A stretch of DNA of 64,000 bases from Halomonas shengliensis (GTDB lineage Bacteria > Pseudomonadota > Gammaproteobacteria > Pseudomonadales > Halomonadaceae), in assembly GCF_900104135.1 (NCBI RefSeq), contig NZ_FNIV01000005.1:169486-233485 (forward strand), written 5' to 3'. How positions within the stretch are numbered: position 1 is the first letter of the stretch; every line of letters starts with the position of its first letter. The translations under genes and the position numbers were made by a program. Positions 54,237 to 64,000 of this stretch are shown piece by piece. The notes under the pieces were generated by a model. That model was not told the DNA's origin, searched no databases, and saw only the letters and a program-made list of their open reading frames with translations.

Positions 54237-54491
54237 ATGACTATCTGGCTTATCGCCTTCGCCTTCATGCTACTGATCATGGCCGCCATGGCGGTCGGCG
54301 TGATCATGGGGCGCAAGCCCATCGCCGGCTCCTGCGGCGGCCTCAACCAGCTCGGCCTCAAGGATGGCTGCGAGATCTGCGGCGGCAAGGACGAGGTGTG
54401 CGAGGAGGAGAACCGCAAGGCCGGCAGCGCCCGTCGCCGCAGCGACGAGGCCCGCGGCGCCGATCTGGGGTATGACGCCACCCGGCGCTAG
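54237..54491 (+). CDS. nqrM: Na+-NQR maturation protein NqrM
   Basis: Small factor needed to assemble the NqrD/E iron centre. It is 84 residues long. One N-terminal membrane helix is followed by four cysteines, CGGLNQLGLKDGCEICGG and VCEEEN, the DUF539 signature. It lies 179 bp downstream of nqrF. apbE, which inserts the covalent flavins and often sits between nqrF and nqrM, is not in the window. Confidence 0.95.
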   Translation: MTIWLIAFAFMLLIMAAMAVGVIMGRKPIAGSCGGLNQLGLKDGCEICGGKDEVCEEENRKAGSARRRSDEARGADLGYDATRR

Positions 54492-54510
54492 CCGCGTCCC
54501 TGCGTCACGC

Positions 54511-54546
54511 CACGGCCCCCGCCGGCAATCGCCGACGGGGGCCGTG
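54511..54546. terminator. Terminator between nqrM and the DUF488 gene
   Basis: CACGGCCCCCG (54511-54521) pairs perfectly with CGGGGGCCGTG (54536-54546), followed by TCGTCAGG. It is shared by the convergent genes nqrM and DUF488. Confidence 0.75.
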
Positions 54547-54571
54547 TCGTCAGGGTCTGACGCGCCTGGGT

Positions 54572-55006
54572 TCAGGCGTCCGGGTCGTCGCGCAGCTCAT
54601 GAACGAAGCAGGGCGGCGAGGCCGGCTCCAGGTCCGCGGCGTCCTCCTCGCGCAGCGCGAACAGCAGGCGTTCGCGCAGGATGGGAAGCGGGGAGGCCGC
54701 GGGGTCGCGCGCGGCGGTCAGCAGGGTGAGCGGCCCGCGGCGCACCAGGCGCATCAGCGGCACCAGCCGCTCGGGATGGTCACGCAGCTCACCGCGGTAA
54801 CGCACGGTGAAGACGCCGGCGCTGATCTCGCCCTGGCGAAGCTGGCGATGCAGCGTCGGGCTCGGCGAGGCGTCGCGATACCAGTCGTCTAATGCCAGTG
54901 CTTCACGGGAGCGGCCGCGCGGCCACAGCCGGTCGACCAGCACCCGGCTGCCATCCTCCGGCTCGGGGGGCTGGCCGATCGCCTTGATCGCGATGCGATA
55001 GCTCAT
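54572..55006 (-). CDS. DUF488 family protein
   Basis: 144 residues. AIKAIGQPPEPEDGSRVLVDRLWPRGRSREAL and DDWYRDASPSPTLHRQL are the clear DUF488 (YeaO-like) motifs; TLLTAARD follows. Function is not established for the family. The start overlaps the PA2778-type gene's stop (ATGA), so it is the last gene of a three-gene minus-strand unit. Confidence 0.9.
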   Translation of the reverse strand: MSYRIAIKAIGQPPEPEDGSRVLVDRLWPRGRSREALALDDWYRDASPSPTLHRQLRQGEISAGVFTVRYRGELRDHPERLVPLMRLVRRGPLTLLTAARDPAASPLPILRERLLFALREEDAADLEPASPPCFVHELRDDPDA

Positions 55007-55977
55007 CGTGGCTCCTCCTCGAGGCGCTCGAGGGCCTCGCGGCTGCGCGCCTGCCAGCGGCCCGGCAGCGCCGCCGCCCGCGACAGGGCATCCTGGGCCT
55101 CGTCACGCCGTCCTGCGCCTGCCAGGGCCAGGCCCAGGTTGAGCCAGGCCGGCGCCAGCCGGTCGTCGGCGCTCACCGCGGCGCGGTAGGCGGCGATGGC
55201 GCCCTCGCCGTCACCCTGGGCATGGCGGGCATTGCCCAGGGCGAACTGGACCATGGCATGGGCGGGGAAACGGCCGGCCAGGGCCTCCCAGGCGGGCAGC
55301 GCCGCCGCGGCGCCGCGCGCCGCCTCGAAGTCACCGATGGCCTGCAGGGCCGCCTCGGCATCGATGGTGGCCGGCAGCTCCCCCGGCGACAAGGCGACGA
55401 AGGCCCAGCGCCCGCTGCGCGCCCAGGTGGCGTCGAAGGGGCGGAAGGCTTCGACGCGCGCGGGCTCCATGCCGCTGTGCAGGATCATCTGCTCGGCGCC
55501 CAGGTCGTAGCCGATGGCCACGGCGTAGTGCCACACCGGCCAGGCGGGCAACGAGAGGTTCTGCATCACCACCACCGGATGGCCGGCGTCGAGCTCGCGC
55601 AGCAGGGTGTCCAGCCGGCCCTCGATCACGAAGGGGATGCGGTCGTGGCGGCGCACCGTGGCGAGCATCTCCGGCTGCACGCTGCCCTCGCGGCCCGGGG
55701 TGAAGACCTGGGGGATCAGGGCGTCGACGTCGGTGGCGACGCCGTCGTGCTGCAGCACCATGGCCAGCGATGCCGGGCCGCACTGGTAGTCGCGCTGGCC
55801 GTGGAAGGGGACCTCGTCGAGCAGCACCCGCGGCGCCACCGCCTGGCGGGTACTCTCGTCCAGCCGGGGCGCGCTGGCGCAGCCGGCGAGCAGCAGCAGG
55901 GCCAGTCCCAACGCAAGAACGCCCGCGAGGCGGGCGTTCCTGGTGGGGGGCCGCTGCCGTTTCGGGCAGTCGGTCAT
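55003..55977 (-). CDS. PA2778-family cysteine peptidase lipoprotein with TPR repeats
   Basis: 324 residues from the ATG at 55977, which has GGGGGTG at good spacing; a GTG two codons upstream is less likely. Lipobox LAGC at Cys33. A papain/C39-like domain follows with FHGQRDYQCGPASLAMVLQHDG (catalytic Cys) and PVWHYAVAIGYD (catalytic His). The C-terminal 120 residues are TPR-like (AWEALAGRFPAHAMVQFALGNARHAQGD). The substrate is unknown. It lies 12 bp downstream of the PA2779-type gene, as in Pseudomonas. Confidence 0.9.
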   Translation of the reverse strand: MTDCPKRQRPPTRNARLAGVLALGLALLLLAGCASAPRLDESTRQAVAPRVLLDEVPFHGQRDYQCGPASLAMVLQHDGVATDVDALIPQVFTPGREGSVQPEMLATVRRHDRIPFVIEGRLDTLLRELDAGHPVVVMQNLSLPAWPVWHYAVAIGYDLGAEQMILHSGMEPARVEAFRPFDATWARSGRWAFVALSPGELPATIDAEAALQAIGDFEAARGAAAALPAWEALAGRFPAHAMVQFALGNARHAQGDGEGAIAAYRAAVSADDRLAPAWLNLGLALAGAGRRDEAQDALSRAAALPGRWQARSREALERLEEEPR

Positions 55978-55989
55978 GGTCACCCCCGA

Positions 55990-56385
55990 TCAGCGAGTGA
56001 AGGGGTAGACGTTGGTCAGGCCGAGGATATCGGTGACCAGCAGGATCACGAAGACGGCGAAGAGGGCGCCGACCACGCTGGCCCCGGCGGGCATCTCGTC
56101 GAGCCGGTCGGCCATCTGGGCGGCCTCGGCGTCGGAGAGGGCCGCGACGCGGGCCTCCACCTCGGCGGGATCGACCCCCTGGGCGACCAGCTGCTCGCGG
56201 ACATCCTCACGTGCCAGCACGGCATGGATGCGTTCGCGATCCCCCTGGGCGCGCTCGGCGGCCAGGGCGTCCTGGGTGGTCACCATGCCGTCGGCCGGCG
56301 CGGGGGCGGCGGCCACGGGCAGGCTGCCCAGCACCAGGGCGGCGATCAGCAGCAGGCTGAGGGTACGGCGGAGTGGTTTGATCAT
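55990..56385 (-). CDS. PA2779-family small membrane protein
   Basis: 131 residues from the ATG at 56385. A signal-like N-terminus (LSLLLIAALVLGSLPVAAAP) is followed by helical segments (REDVREQLVAQGVDPAEVEARVAALSDAEAAQMADRLDEMPAG). The C-terminal membrane helix is VVGALFAVFVILLVTDILGLTNVYPF. This matches the PA2779 family, always found next to the PA2778-type peptidase. No biochemical role is known to me; it may localise or regulate the peptidase. Confidence 0.88.
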   Translation of the reverse strand: MIKPLRRTLSLLLIAALVLGSLPVAAAPAPADGMVTTQDALAAERAQGDRERIHAVLAREDVREQLVAQGVDPAEVEARVAALSDAEAAQMADRLDEMPAGASVVGALFAVFVILLVTDILGLTNVYPFTR

Positions 56386-56533
56386 GTCGATGTTCCTTCT
56401 TCTTCGAGTGGGCTTCCGGCTCCTTGATGATCCACGCATCGCATCCCGGCGAATGGTGTGGCGTCGCGCTGAGTCATGCCCAGTATAGGACGAAAGGGCG
56501 TGCGATTTCATGCCCTTGCCCTCAACGCAGCCA

Positions 56534-57592
56534 TCAGCCAATGCGGTAGGAGGCGGGCAGCTCGGCGAGCAGGCCGCGGCCGCCGGCCAGCGTCAGTGCC
56601 AGGTCATGCAGGCCATCCTGCACCGGCAGGGCGGCGGCCCCTTTGATCGCCAGGTCGAGGCGCTGGGCGAAGAGCAGCAGCTTGTGCAGCCGCTTCACCG
56701 GCAGGCGGGAGATGGCCTGCTGGTAGGCGGGGCGGCGCTTCTCGAAGATCGACGGCTTCTGGGCCTTGCAGGCGTGGTCGAAGCTCTGCCCCTGGTCGAG
56801 GTGCTGGTGCAGCGAGAGCAGGGTGCGCAGCTCCCGGGTCAGCGCCCACAGCACGATGGGCGGCTCCACGCCCTCGCCGGCGAGGCCCGCCATGATCCGC
56901 GAGACCCGGGAGCGCTCGCCCTTCAGGCAGGCGTCCACCAGGGTGAAGACATCGAAGCGGGCGCTGTCCTCCACGCCGCCGGCCACCTCGCGTGGCGTGA
57001 CCCGGGCCCCCTGGGGCAGCAGCAGGGCAAGCTTCTGCAGCTCCTGGTCGGCGGCCAGCAGGTTGCCCTCGGTGCGCTCGCCCAGCAGGCGCGCGGCGTC
57101 GAGATCGAGGTTGAGGCCGTGGCGGCTCGCCCGGTCGCGCAGCCAGAACCCCAGCCGCGAGAGGTCCACCGGCCACACCGGCACGAACAGGCCGGCCTTG
57201 TCGAGGGCCTGGAACCAGGCGCTCTTCTGCTGGCGGAAGTCGAGCTTGCCCATTGCCAGCAGCAGCACGTCGTCGCGCTCCCGGATGCCGTCGGCGTAGG
57301 CCTTGAGCGCCTTGGCGCCCTCCTGGCCGAGGTTGCTGCCGCCCAGGCGCAGCTCGATCAGCCGGGCGCTGGCGAACAGCGACAGGCTGGCGGCGGCCTC
57401 GTGCAGCCGGCCCCAGGCGAAGTTGCCCTCCACATGGAGGATCTCGCGCTCCTCGATGCCACGCTCGCGTGCCGCGGCGCGCACGGCATCGCAGGCCTCC
57501 ATGTGCTGTAGCGGCTCCTCGCCGGCCACGACCACCACCGGGGGCAGCTTCCTGGCCAGCGTCTCGGGAAGCTTGTCGGGAAAGACCTTCAC
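56534..57592 (-). CDS. holA: DNA polymerase III subunit delta
   Basis: Opens the beta clamp within the clamp loader. It is 352 residues long, near the E. coli length of 343. The start is GTG at 57592 (KVFPDKLPETL). VVVVAGEEPLQHMEACDAVRAAA marks the first domain, and GNLLAADQELQKLALL and DVFTLVDACLKG are family motifs; the rest is helical. It begins 3 bp after the lptE stop, in the conserved leuS-lptE-holA order. Confidence 0.95.
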   Translation of the reverse strand: MKVFPDKLPETLARKLPPVVVVAGEEPLQHMEACDAVRAAARERGIEEREILHVEGNFAWGRLHEAAASLSLFASARLIELRLGGSNLGQEGAKALKAYADGIRERDDVLLLAMGKLDFRQQKSAWFQALDKAGLFVPVWPVDLSRLGFWLRDRASRHGLNLDLDAARLLGERTEGNLLAADQELQKLALLLPQGARVTPREVAGGVEDSARFDVFTLVDACLKGERSRVSRIMAGLAGEGVEPPIVLWALTRELRTLLSLHQHLDQGQSFDHACKAQKPSIFEKRRPAYQQAISRLPVKRLHKLLLFAQRLDLAIKGAAALPVQDGLHDLALTLAGGRGLLAELPASYRIG

Positions 57593-57595
57593 CGG

Positions 57596-58081
57596 CTAGC
57601 GTCCCAGCGCGCGCAGGCGGTCGAGGAGGCGCTCGGCGGCCTCATCGAGCAGCTCGTCGCGGCTCTCCTCGCGGCGGGTATCGCGATTGAGCAGGTCGCC
57701 ATCGTCCACGCTGTCGCGACGGCTCACGGTGAGGCGCTGCTGGTCGAGCAGGTAGGCGCCGTCGTCGCGTTGCACCGAGTAGGGGACGGCGAGGCTCAGT
57801 TCCTCGTCCCGCGGCCCCGAGTCGAGCACGCTCAGCCGACGGTTCTCGAACGCCGGTTCGCCGAGGTTCAGCGTCAGCGCGGCGCCCTCGTGGACCCGGG
57901 TGCCGGCGGCCTCCAGGCGGTGGCGAAGCCGGCGTGCCAGGTCGCTGTCGGGGCCGGCGAGGCGGACCTCGGCCAGCGGGGGGCTGGCAGCGTCGAGGCC
58001 GCGCAGGCGAAAGCCACAGCCGGCGAGGGTGAGGCCGGCGGTGCCGGCCAGGGTGAAGCGCAGGAAGTCACGCCGTTGCAT
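57596..58081 (-). CDS. lptE: LPS-assembly lipoprotein LptE
   Basis: Plug and assembly partner of the LPS translocon LptD in the outer membrane. It is 161 residues long. Lipobox LAGC at Cys22, then GFRLRG, the family opening. YSVQRDDGAYLLDQQRLTVSRRD and the helical C-terminus DELLDEAAERLLDRLRAL are typical. The N-terminus reads MQRRDFLRF, an unexpected twin-arginine-like motif for a protein normally exported by Sec. It lies between leuS and holA, its usual position. Confidence 0.94.
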   Translation of the reverse strand: MQRRDFLRFTLAGTAGLTLAGCGFRLRGLDAASPPLAEVRLAGPDSDLARRLRHRLEAAGTRVHEGAALTLNLGEPAFENRRLSVLDSGPRDEELSLAVPYSVQRDDGAYLLDQQRLTVSRRDSVDDGDLLNRDTRREESRDELLDEAAERLLDRLRALGR

Positions 58082-58106
58082 CTTGGCTCTCCTTGGCCGG
58101 CAGGGC

Positions 58107-60758
<2,652 letters not shown>

Positions 60759-60898
60759 TCAAGGGGCCTGCGCATGCGGGCGACAAGGCGTTGAACTGCC
60801 GGCAGGAAGTCGTCTAAATGGTAGGCAGAGGATACCCCAGCACGGCGGCACCCGGCTACGCCTGGCCCCGCCGCCCATCGAACGGACGAGGAGGCAGC

Positions 60899-61414
60899 AT
60901 GAGCGAGTCGCACAAGGAACACGAGGAGCACCGGCTGCGCGAGGGCTACGAGCGCGTGCTCGACAGGCTGCGCGAGGGGGCCAATGAGCTCACCTGGGAC
61001 AACCTGCAGAAGGAGCTCGACGAGGCGGTGGAGTTCGAGTCGGAGCTGGAGGAGTTCACCAAGGACGAGCTGGCCCTGCTGCGCGCCTGGGTGGAGCGCG
61101 ACCTCAAGGACATGCGGCGCTACCTGAGCGCCGGTGGCGAGGGAGTGGCGGCCTGGCTGGGCATCGACCTCTCGGCGCTGTCGCGCAAGGTCAGCGAGTC
61201 GCTGCTCTCCATCGCCGACCGCAGCGTGGTGGAACGCGAGCGCTTCGAGGAGGATCTCGAGGCGGCCCGCGCCGACTATACCGAGGGCGAAATGGCGGTG
61301 CCCGGCCGCCTGGCCTGCGTGCACTGCGACGCGGAGGTGGAGCTGCCCGAGCTGACCCGCATCGAGCCCTGCCACCGCTGCGGCCACCGTTACTTCCGGC
61401 GGGTGTCGCAGTAG
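60899..61414 (+). CDS. ybeL: YbeL-like zinc-ribbon protein (DUF1451)
   Basis: 171 residues from the ATG at 60899, with GAGGAGG just before it. A long acidic helical part (HRLREGYERVLDRLREGANELTWDNLQKELDEAVEFESELEEFT) is followed by a C-terminal zinc ribbon with CVHC...CHRC. The family's role is unknown. It is divergent from leuS across 209 bp; E. coli ybeL is also next to leuS, which supports the assignment. Confidence 0.9.
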   Translation: MSESHKEHEEHRLREGYERVLDRLREGANELTWDNLQKELDEAVEFESELEEFTKDELALLRAWVERDLKDMRRYLSAGGEGVAAWLGIDLSALSRKVSESLLSIADRSVVERERFEEDLEAARADYTEGEMAVPGRLACVHCDAEVELPELTRIEPCHRCGHRYFRRVSQ

Positions 61415-61440
61415 TGACCAGGGGCAAGGAACAAGGCATC

Positions 61441-61481
61441 AAGGAACAAGGAGCGCCTTGACCCTTGCCCCCTTGTTCCTT
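61441..61481. terminator. CAAGG-type hairpin between convergent ybeL and the permease
   Basis: AAGGAACAAGG (61441-61451) pairs with CCTTGTTCCTT (61471-61481). A neighbouring GGGGCAAGG (61421-61429) can compete for CCTTGCCCC sequence in the loop, so alternative folds are possible. The right arm touches the permease stop codon at 61482. Confidence 0.55.
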
Positions 61482-62852
61482 TCAGAGCCAGGCATCCAGC
61501 AGCACGATGCCGGCCACCACCAGCGTGGAGAGCATCGCGGCATAGCCCAGGTTGTGGCGCATCATGCGTCCGCCGCCGATGCCGTAGCGCCCCTGCAGCG
61601 AGAGGTTGATGCCGGAGAGCGGGCCGACGCTGGTGCCCACCGCCCAGGCGGCCAGGGCGACGAAGGCGAACAGGGTCTGGCGGTCGCCGGCAAGCTCCAG
61701 CATCGAGGCGAGCACCGAGACCCCGATGATGGGATGCAGCCCGGCGATGGCGCTGGCGACGATGGCCAGGAAGCTCAGCGCCGCCTGGGGGGCACCGAAA
61801 TGCCCGAACAGCCGCCACTGCCCGCCGGTGGCGGCGTCGATGAAGGTGGAGAGCCCCAGGGTCAGCAGGCCGGCGCACAGGAACAGCGAGATCTCGCCGC
61901 GCATCGCCGGCAGCCGTTCCAGGGCGTGGGCGCGCACCCGTCGCAGGGTCCAGCGCGGGCCGTGACGCAGGTTGCTGGCCAGCGCCACGCCGGGCATCAG
62001 GAAGGTAATGATGCCGACGATGGAGAGTCCCGGTGTCAGGCCGTAATGGAACCCCAGCACCAGCGCGGCCATGCCCACCGGCATCAGCAGGCTCCTCGGC
62101 GACAGCGAGTAGCCGGGCACGGCGTCGAGGTCGAAGCGTCGCGACAGATCCTGAAGCGACAGGGTGCCGGCGGCGAGGCCCAGCGGCAGGCCGATGAGCA
62201 GGATGCGGGTGTAGTCCATCTCCGGCGCCAGGGTCATCACCACCCCCATGGAGGCGAAGAAGGGCGACCACAGCGCGGCGCTGGAGAGGCCGCGGTTGAG
62301 GGTCAGCAGCTGGGGCAGCGAGAGCTCGCCATGGCGGCGCAGGCGGTCGCCCACCATGAACACCGTGGAGAGGTTGAGGATCGCCCCCAGCAGGTGAACC
62401 CCCAGCCAGGTGCCGGCGGTGCCGCGCCGGCCGGTGATCGCGCTGCCTGGCGGCGGGGCGTGCCCGCGGCGAGTGCCGATCAGGCCGATGAAGCTCACCC
62501 CCACCAGCATGGCCACCACGTAGCTGTTGTTGTCCAGCAGGTGGGCCCAGGCGATCTCGGCATCGAAGGCCAGGGCGGCGACGAGCAGCAGCCCGAGCCC
62601 CAGTCCCGCCAGCAGCGTCGCCTGGCGACGGTTGCCGCGGCGCAGGTCCGGCCACAGCAGCAGGGTGGCCAGCCAGAAGGCCAGGCTCACCGCGGGCAGC
62701 GCCACCGGCAGCCCCGCCAGCCGCAGCACCTGCAGCCCCAGGCCGGCCAGGATCAGGGGGCCGGCGAGGGCATGGCGCAGGGGTGTCGGGGTGGCGTCCG
62801 GGGTGGGCAAGGGGCGGCCTCCTGGTGGGGAAATAAGCAGTCTAACCAACAT
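61482..62852 (-). CDS. Polytopic membrane protein, putative IT-superfamily permease
   Basis: 456 residues with about 12 hydrophobic helices. Repeated features such as LFLCAGLLTLGLSTFIDAATGG and AIAGLHPIIGVSVLASMLE resemble ArsB/CitT-type ion transporters (IT superfamily). I chose the ATG at 62852, which overlaps the LysR stop by 11 bp; a longer in-frame start inside the LysR gene gives an unlikely Arg-rich extension. The substrate is not predictable. Co-transcription with the upstream LysR gene is likely. Confidence 0.65.
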   Translation of the reverse strand: MLVRLLISPPGGRPLPTPDATPTPLRHALAGPLILAGLGLQVLRLAGLPVALPAVSLAFWLATLLLWPDLRRGNRRQATLLAGLGLGLLLVAALAFDAEIAWAHLLDNNSYVVAMLVGVSFIGLIGTRRGHAPPPGSAITGRRGTAGTWLGVHLLGAILNLSTVFMVGDRLRRHGELSLPQLLTLNRGLSSAALWSPFFASMGVVMTLAPEMDYTRILLIGLPLGLAAGTLSLQDLSRRFDLDAVPGYSLSPRSLLMPVGMAALVLGFHYGLTPGLSIVGIITFLMPGVALASNLRHGPRWTLRRVRAHALERLPAMRGEISLFLCAGLLTLGLSTFIDAATGGQWRLFGHFGAPQAALSFLAIVASAIAGLHPIIGVSVLASMLELAGDRQTLFAFVALAAWAVGTSVGPLSGINLSLQGRYGIGGGRMMRHNLGYAAMLSTLVVAGIVLLDAWL

Positions 62853-63747
62853 CCCCCGGCGCTGCCTTCGCCGCGGGCTCGCGCGCTGCCTCCAGCGCCT
62901 CGAGCATCGCCCGCGCCGCGTTGGAGAGGGTGCGGCTGCGGTGTACCAGATAGCCGAGCGGGCGGTGGATCGGCGGGTGGTCGATGGCAAGCTCATGCAG
63001 CTCGCCCGCCACCAGGCGTTCCGGCAGCAGGCTCCAGCCCAGGCCGATGGCGGTCATCATCTTCAGCGTCTCCAGGTAGTTGGTGGAGAGCGCCACCGGC
63101 AGGCGCAGCCCCGCCGCGGCGAAGCGCGACTCGATCAGCCCGCGGGTGAAGGTCAGCGGCCCCGGCAGCACGGCATCGAAGGCGCACAGCTCGGCGAGCG
63201 CCAGCCGGCCACGCCGGGCCAGCGGATGGTCGGGGGCGCACACGAAGCAGAGGCGGTCGATCCATACCGGCACCGCCAGCAGCTGCGGGTCGGGGTGGGG
63301 TGCCAGGGTCACCACCGCCATCTCCAGCGCCCCGTCCAGCACCCCCTGGTAGGCCTCCTCGGAGTCGAGGAAGTGCAGGTCCAGGCGCACCTCGGGGTGC
63401 TCCCGGGTGTAGCGCCGCAGCAGCGGGGGCAGGCGGTGCAAGCCGATATGGTGGCTGGTGGCCAGCGTCAGGCTGCCCGCCACGCTGCCCTCGAGGTTGC
63501 TCAGGGCGCGGCGGCTGTCGTCCACCATCACCAGGATCTGGCGCGCCCGGGGCAGCAGCACGCGGCCGGCCTCGGTCAGCCCAACCCGCCGGCCGATGCG
63601 ATCGAACAGCCGGGCGTCGATCTGGCTCTCGAGGGCGGCGATGCGCTTGCTCACCGCCGGCTGGGTGAGGTGCAGCTGCTCCGCCGCCCGGGAGAAGCTG
63701 CCGCTCTCCGCCACCGCCAGGAAGGCCTGCAGGCTCTGGGTATCCAT
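62842..63747 (-). CDS. LysR-family regulator (PA3122-like)
   Basis: 301 residues. The winged helix-turn-helix lies at residues 1-62 (LQAFLAVAESGSFSRAAEQLHLTQPAVSKRIAALE). The effector domain includes TLATSHHIGLHRLPPLLRRYTREHPEVRLDLHFLDSEEAYQGVLDGALEMAVVTLAPHPDP. This matches the regulator that lies against leuC in Pseudomonas. leuCDB probably begins just beyond the right edge on the plus strand; that is inference. It overlaps the permease gene and reads into it. Confidence 0.9.
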   Translation of the reverse strand: MDTQSLQAFLAVAESGSFSRAAEQLHLTQPAVSKRIAALESQIDARLFDRIGRRVGLTEAGRVLLPRARQILVMVDDSRRALSNLEGSVAGSLTLATSHHIGLHRLPPLLRRYTREHPEVRLDLHFLDSEEAYQGVLDGALEMAVVTLAPHPDPQLLAVPVWIDRLCFVCAPDHPLARRGRLALAELCAFDAVLPGPLTFTRGLIESRFAAAGLRLPVALSTNYLETLKMMTAIGLGWSLLPERLVAGELHELAIDHPPIHRPLGYLVHRSRTLSNAARAMLEALEAAREPAAKAAPGDVG

Positions 63748-63770
63748 GTCGCCTCCCTTTTGGATTCTTA

Positions 63771-63788
63771 TATGGAATGCAATCCATA
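63771..63788. promoter_or_regulatory. Palindromic operator candidate upstream of the LysR gene
   Basis: TATGGA-N6-TCCATA is a perfect dyad 24-41 bp upstream of the LysR start, in an AT-rich patch. Length and symmetry fit LysR-type T-N11-A sites, suggesting autoregulation and control of the divergent transcript. Confidence 0.6.
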
Positions 63789-63883
63789 AATAACATGAAT
63801 TGATTTTATGGGCGAGGGGCGGGAAACTGCTGCCATCGCGCCCATGATGAGCACTTCGTGATGTGTTCCGCAGAAGCGGCGCC

Positions 63884-63974
63884 GGCGGCAGACCGCAAAG
63901 GAGGTCCTATGCCAGGGATGGCATCGGTAGCGTACAGGGATGTATTCACAGCGCCTCCTTGGAGGTCTGCCGCC
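63884..63974 (-). repeat. Dispersed structured repeat, copy D (short form)
   Basis: 91 bp bounded by a perfect 11-bp inverted repeat, GGCGGCAGACC (63884-63894) / GGTCTGCCGCC (63964-63974). On the minus strand it has GGCGCTGTGAA, a TACA-TCCC-TGTA hairpin, GCTACCGATG and an ATGCCA-TCCC-TGGCAT hairpin (63909-63924). Both hairpins differ in sequence from copy A but keep pairing. Confidence 0.88.
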
Positions 63975-64000
63975 GGGAAAGCCGCGTCGGTGGCGCAACC

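Noticed and set aside
62842-62996. Longer start for the permease gene
   Set aside because: The 48-residue extension is Arg/Ser-rich, lies entirely within the LysR coding sequence and lacks membrane-protein character.

Overview
The window is about 64 kb of GC-rich (high-60s % by eye), densely coded chromosome with no rRNA, tRNA, CRISPR array, prophage or insertion sequence that I can see. Gene content and order point to a gammaproteobacterium close to Halomonas/Halomonadaceae. The evidence is blocks shared with Pseudomonas and other gammaproteobacteria (dsbD-accB-accC-prmA-dusB-fis-purH; mpl-ubiX; proA-nadD-rsfS-rlmH-mrdA-mrdB-mltB-rlpA-dacA-ybeD-lipB; mfd/gap; nqrA-F-nqrM; holA-lptE-leuS with ybeL), a Na+-pumping NADH:quinone oxidoreductase and a PPi-type phosphofructokinase. 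The genus assignment is inference.

Layout. Positions 1-7.7 kb, all minus strand: purH (cut by the window edge), fis, dusB, prmA, accC, accB and dsbD, covering purine synthesis, nucleoid and tRNA modification, fatty-acid synthesis and periplasmic thiol reduction. 7.9-13.2 kb: a DUF2333 membrane protein, inorganic pyrophosphatase, a phosphatase-kinase fusion whose two catalytic centres both look degenerate, and PPi-dependent phosphofructokinase. 13.6-19.6 kb: mpl-ubiX, a LysE-type exporter, a DedA-PAP2 fusion and two overlapping membrane proteins with GGDEF-like but motif-less C-termini. 19.7-30.2 kb: a long plus-strand cell-envelope cluster from proA to lipB (elongasome PBP2/RodA, lytic transglycosylase, RlpA, D,D-carboxypeptidase, lipoate attachment); lipA follows but is convergent. 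31.6-42.2 kb: a PHA-synthase-like DUF3141 protein, topA with a DUF6586 partner, two small uncharacterised proteins, an orphan GspE/PilB-type ATPase, and an L,D-transpeptidase - Lpp lipoprotein - L,D-transpeptidase trio. 42.6-54.5 kb: mfd divergent from gap, then nqrABCDEF and nqrM. 54.6-64 kb: DUF488, the PA2778/PA2779 pair, holA, lptE, leuS, ybeL, a polytopic permease and a LysR regulator that probably reads against leuCDB beyond the right edge.

The most unusual non-coding signal is a dispersed intergenic element present four times (3613-3695, 13301-13466, 42435-42600, 63884-63974). Its terminal arms and inner hairpins change sequence between copies while keeping base pairing, so the structure itself appears to be under selection. 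Two copies are short (about 85-90 bp) and two are long (about 165 bp), the long ones having one hairpin arm extended. A second theme is CAAGG/CCTTG-type hairpins and heptamer arrays at the junctions of convergent genes. Protein-level candidates for follow-up are the double-degenerate phosphatase-kinase, the tandem degenerate GGDEF proteins, the DUF3141 gene with a PhaR-like operator, and the Lpp-anchoring trio.
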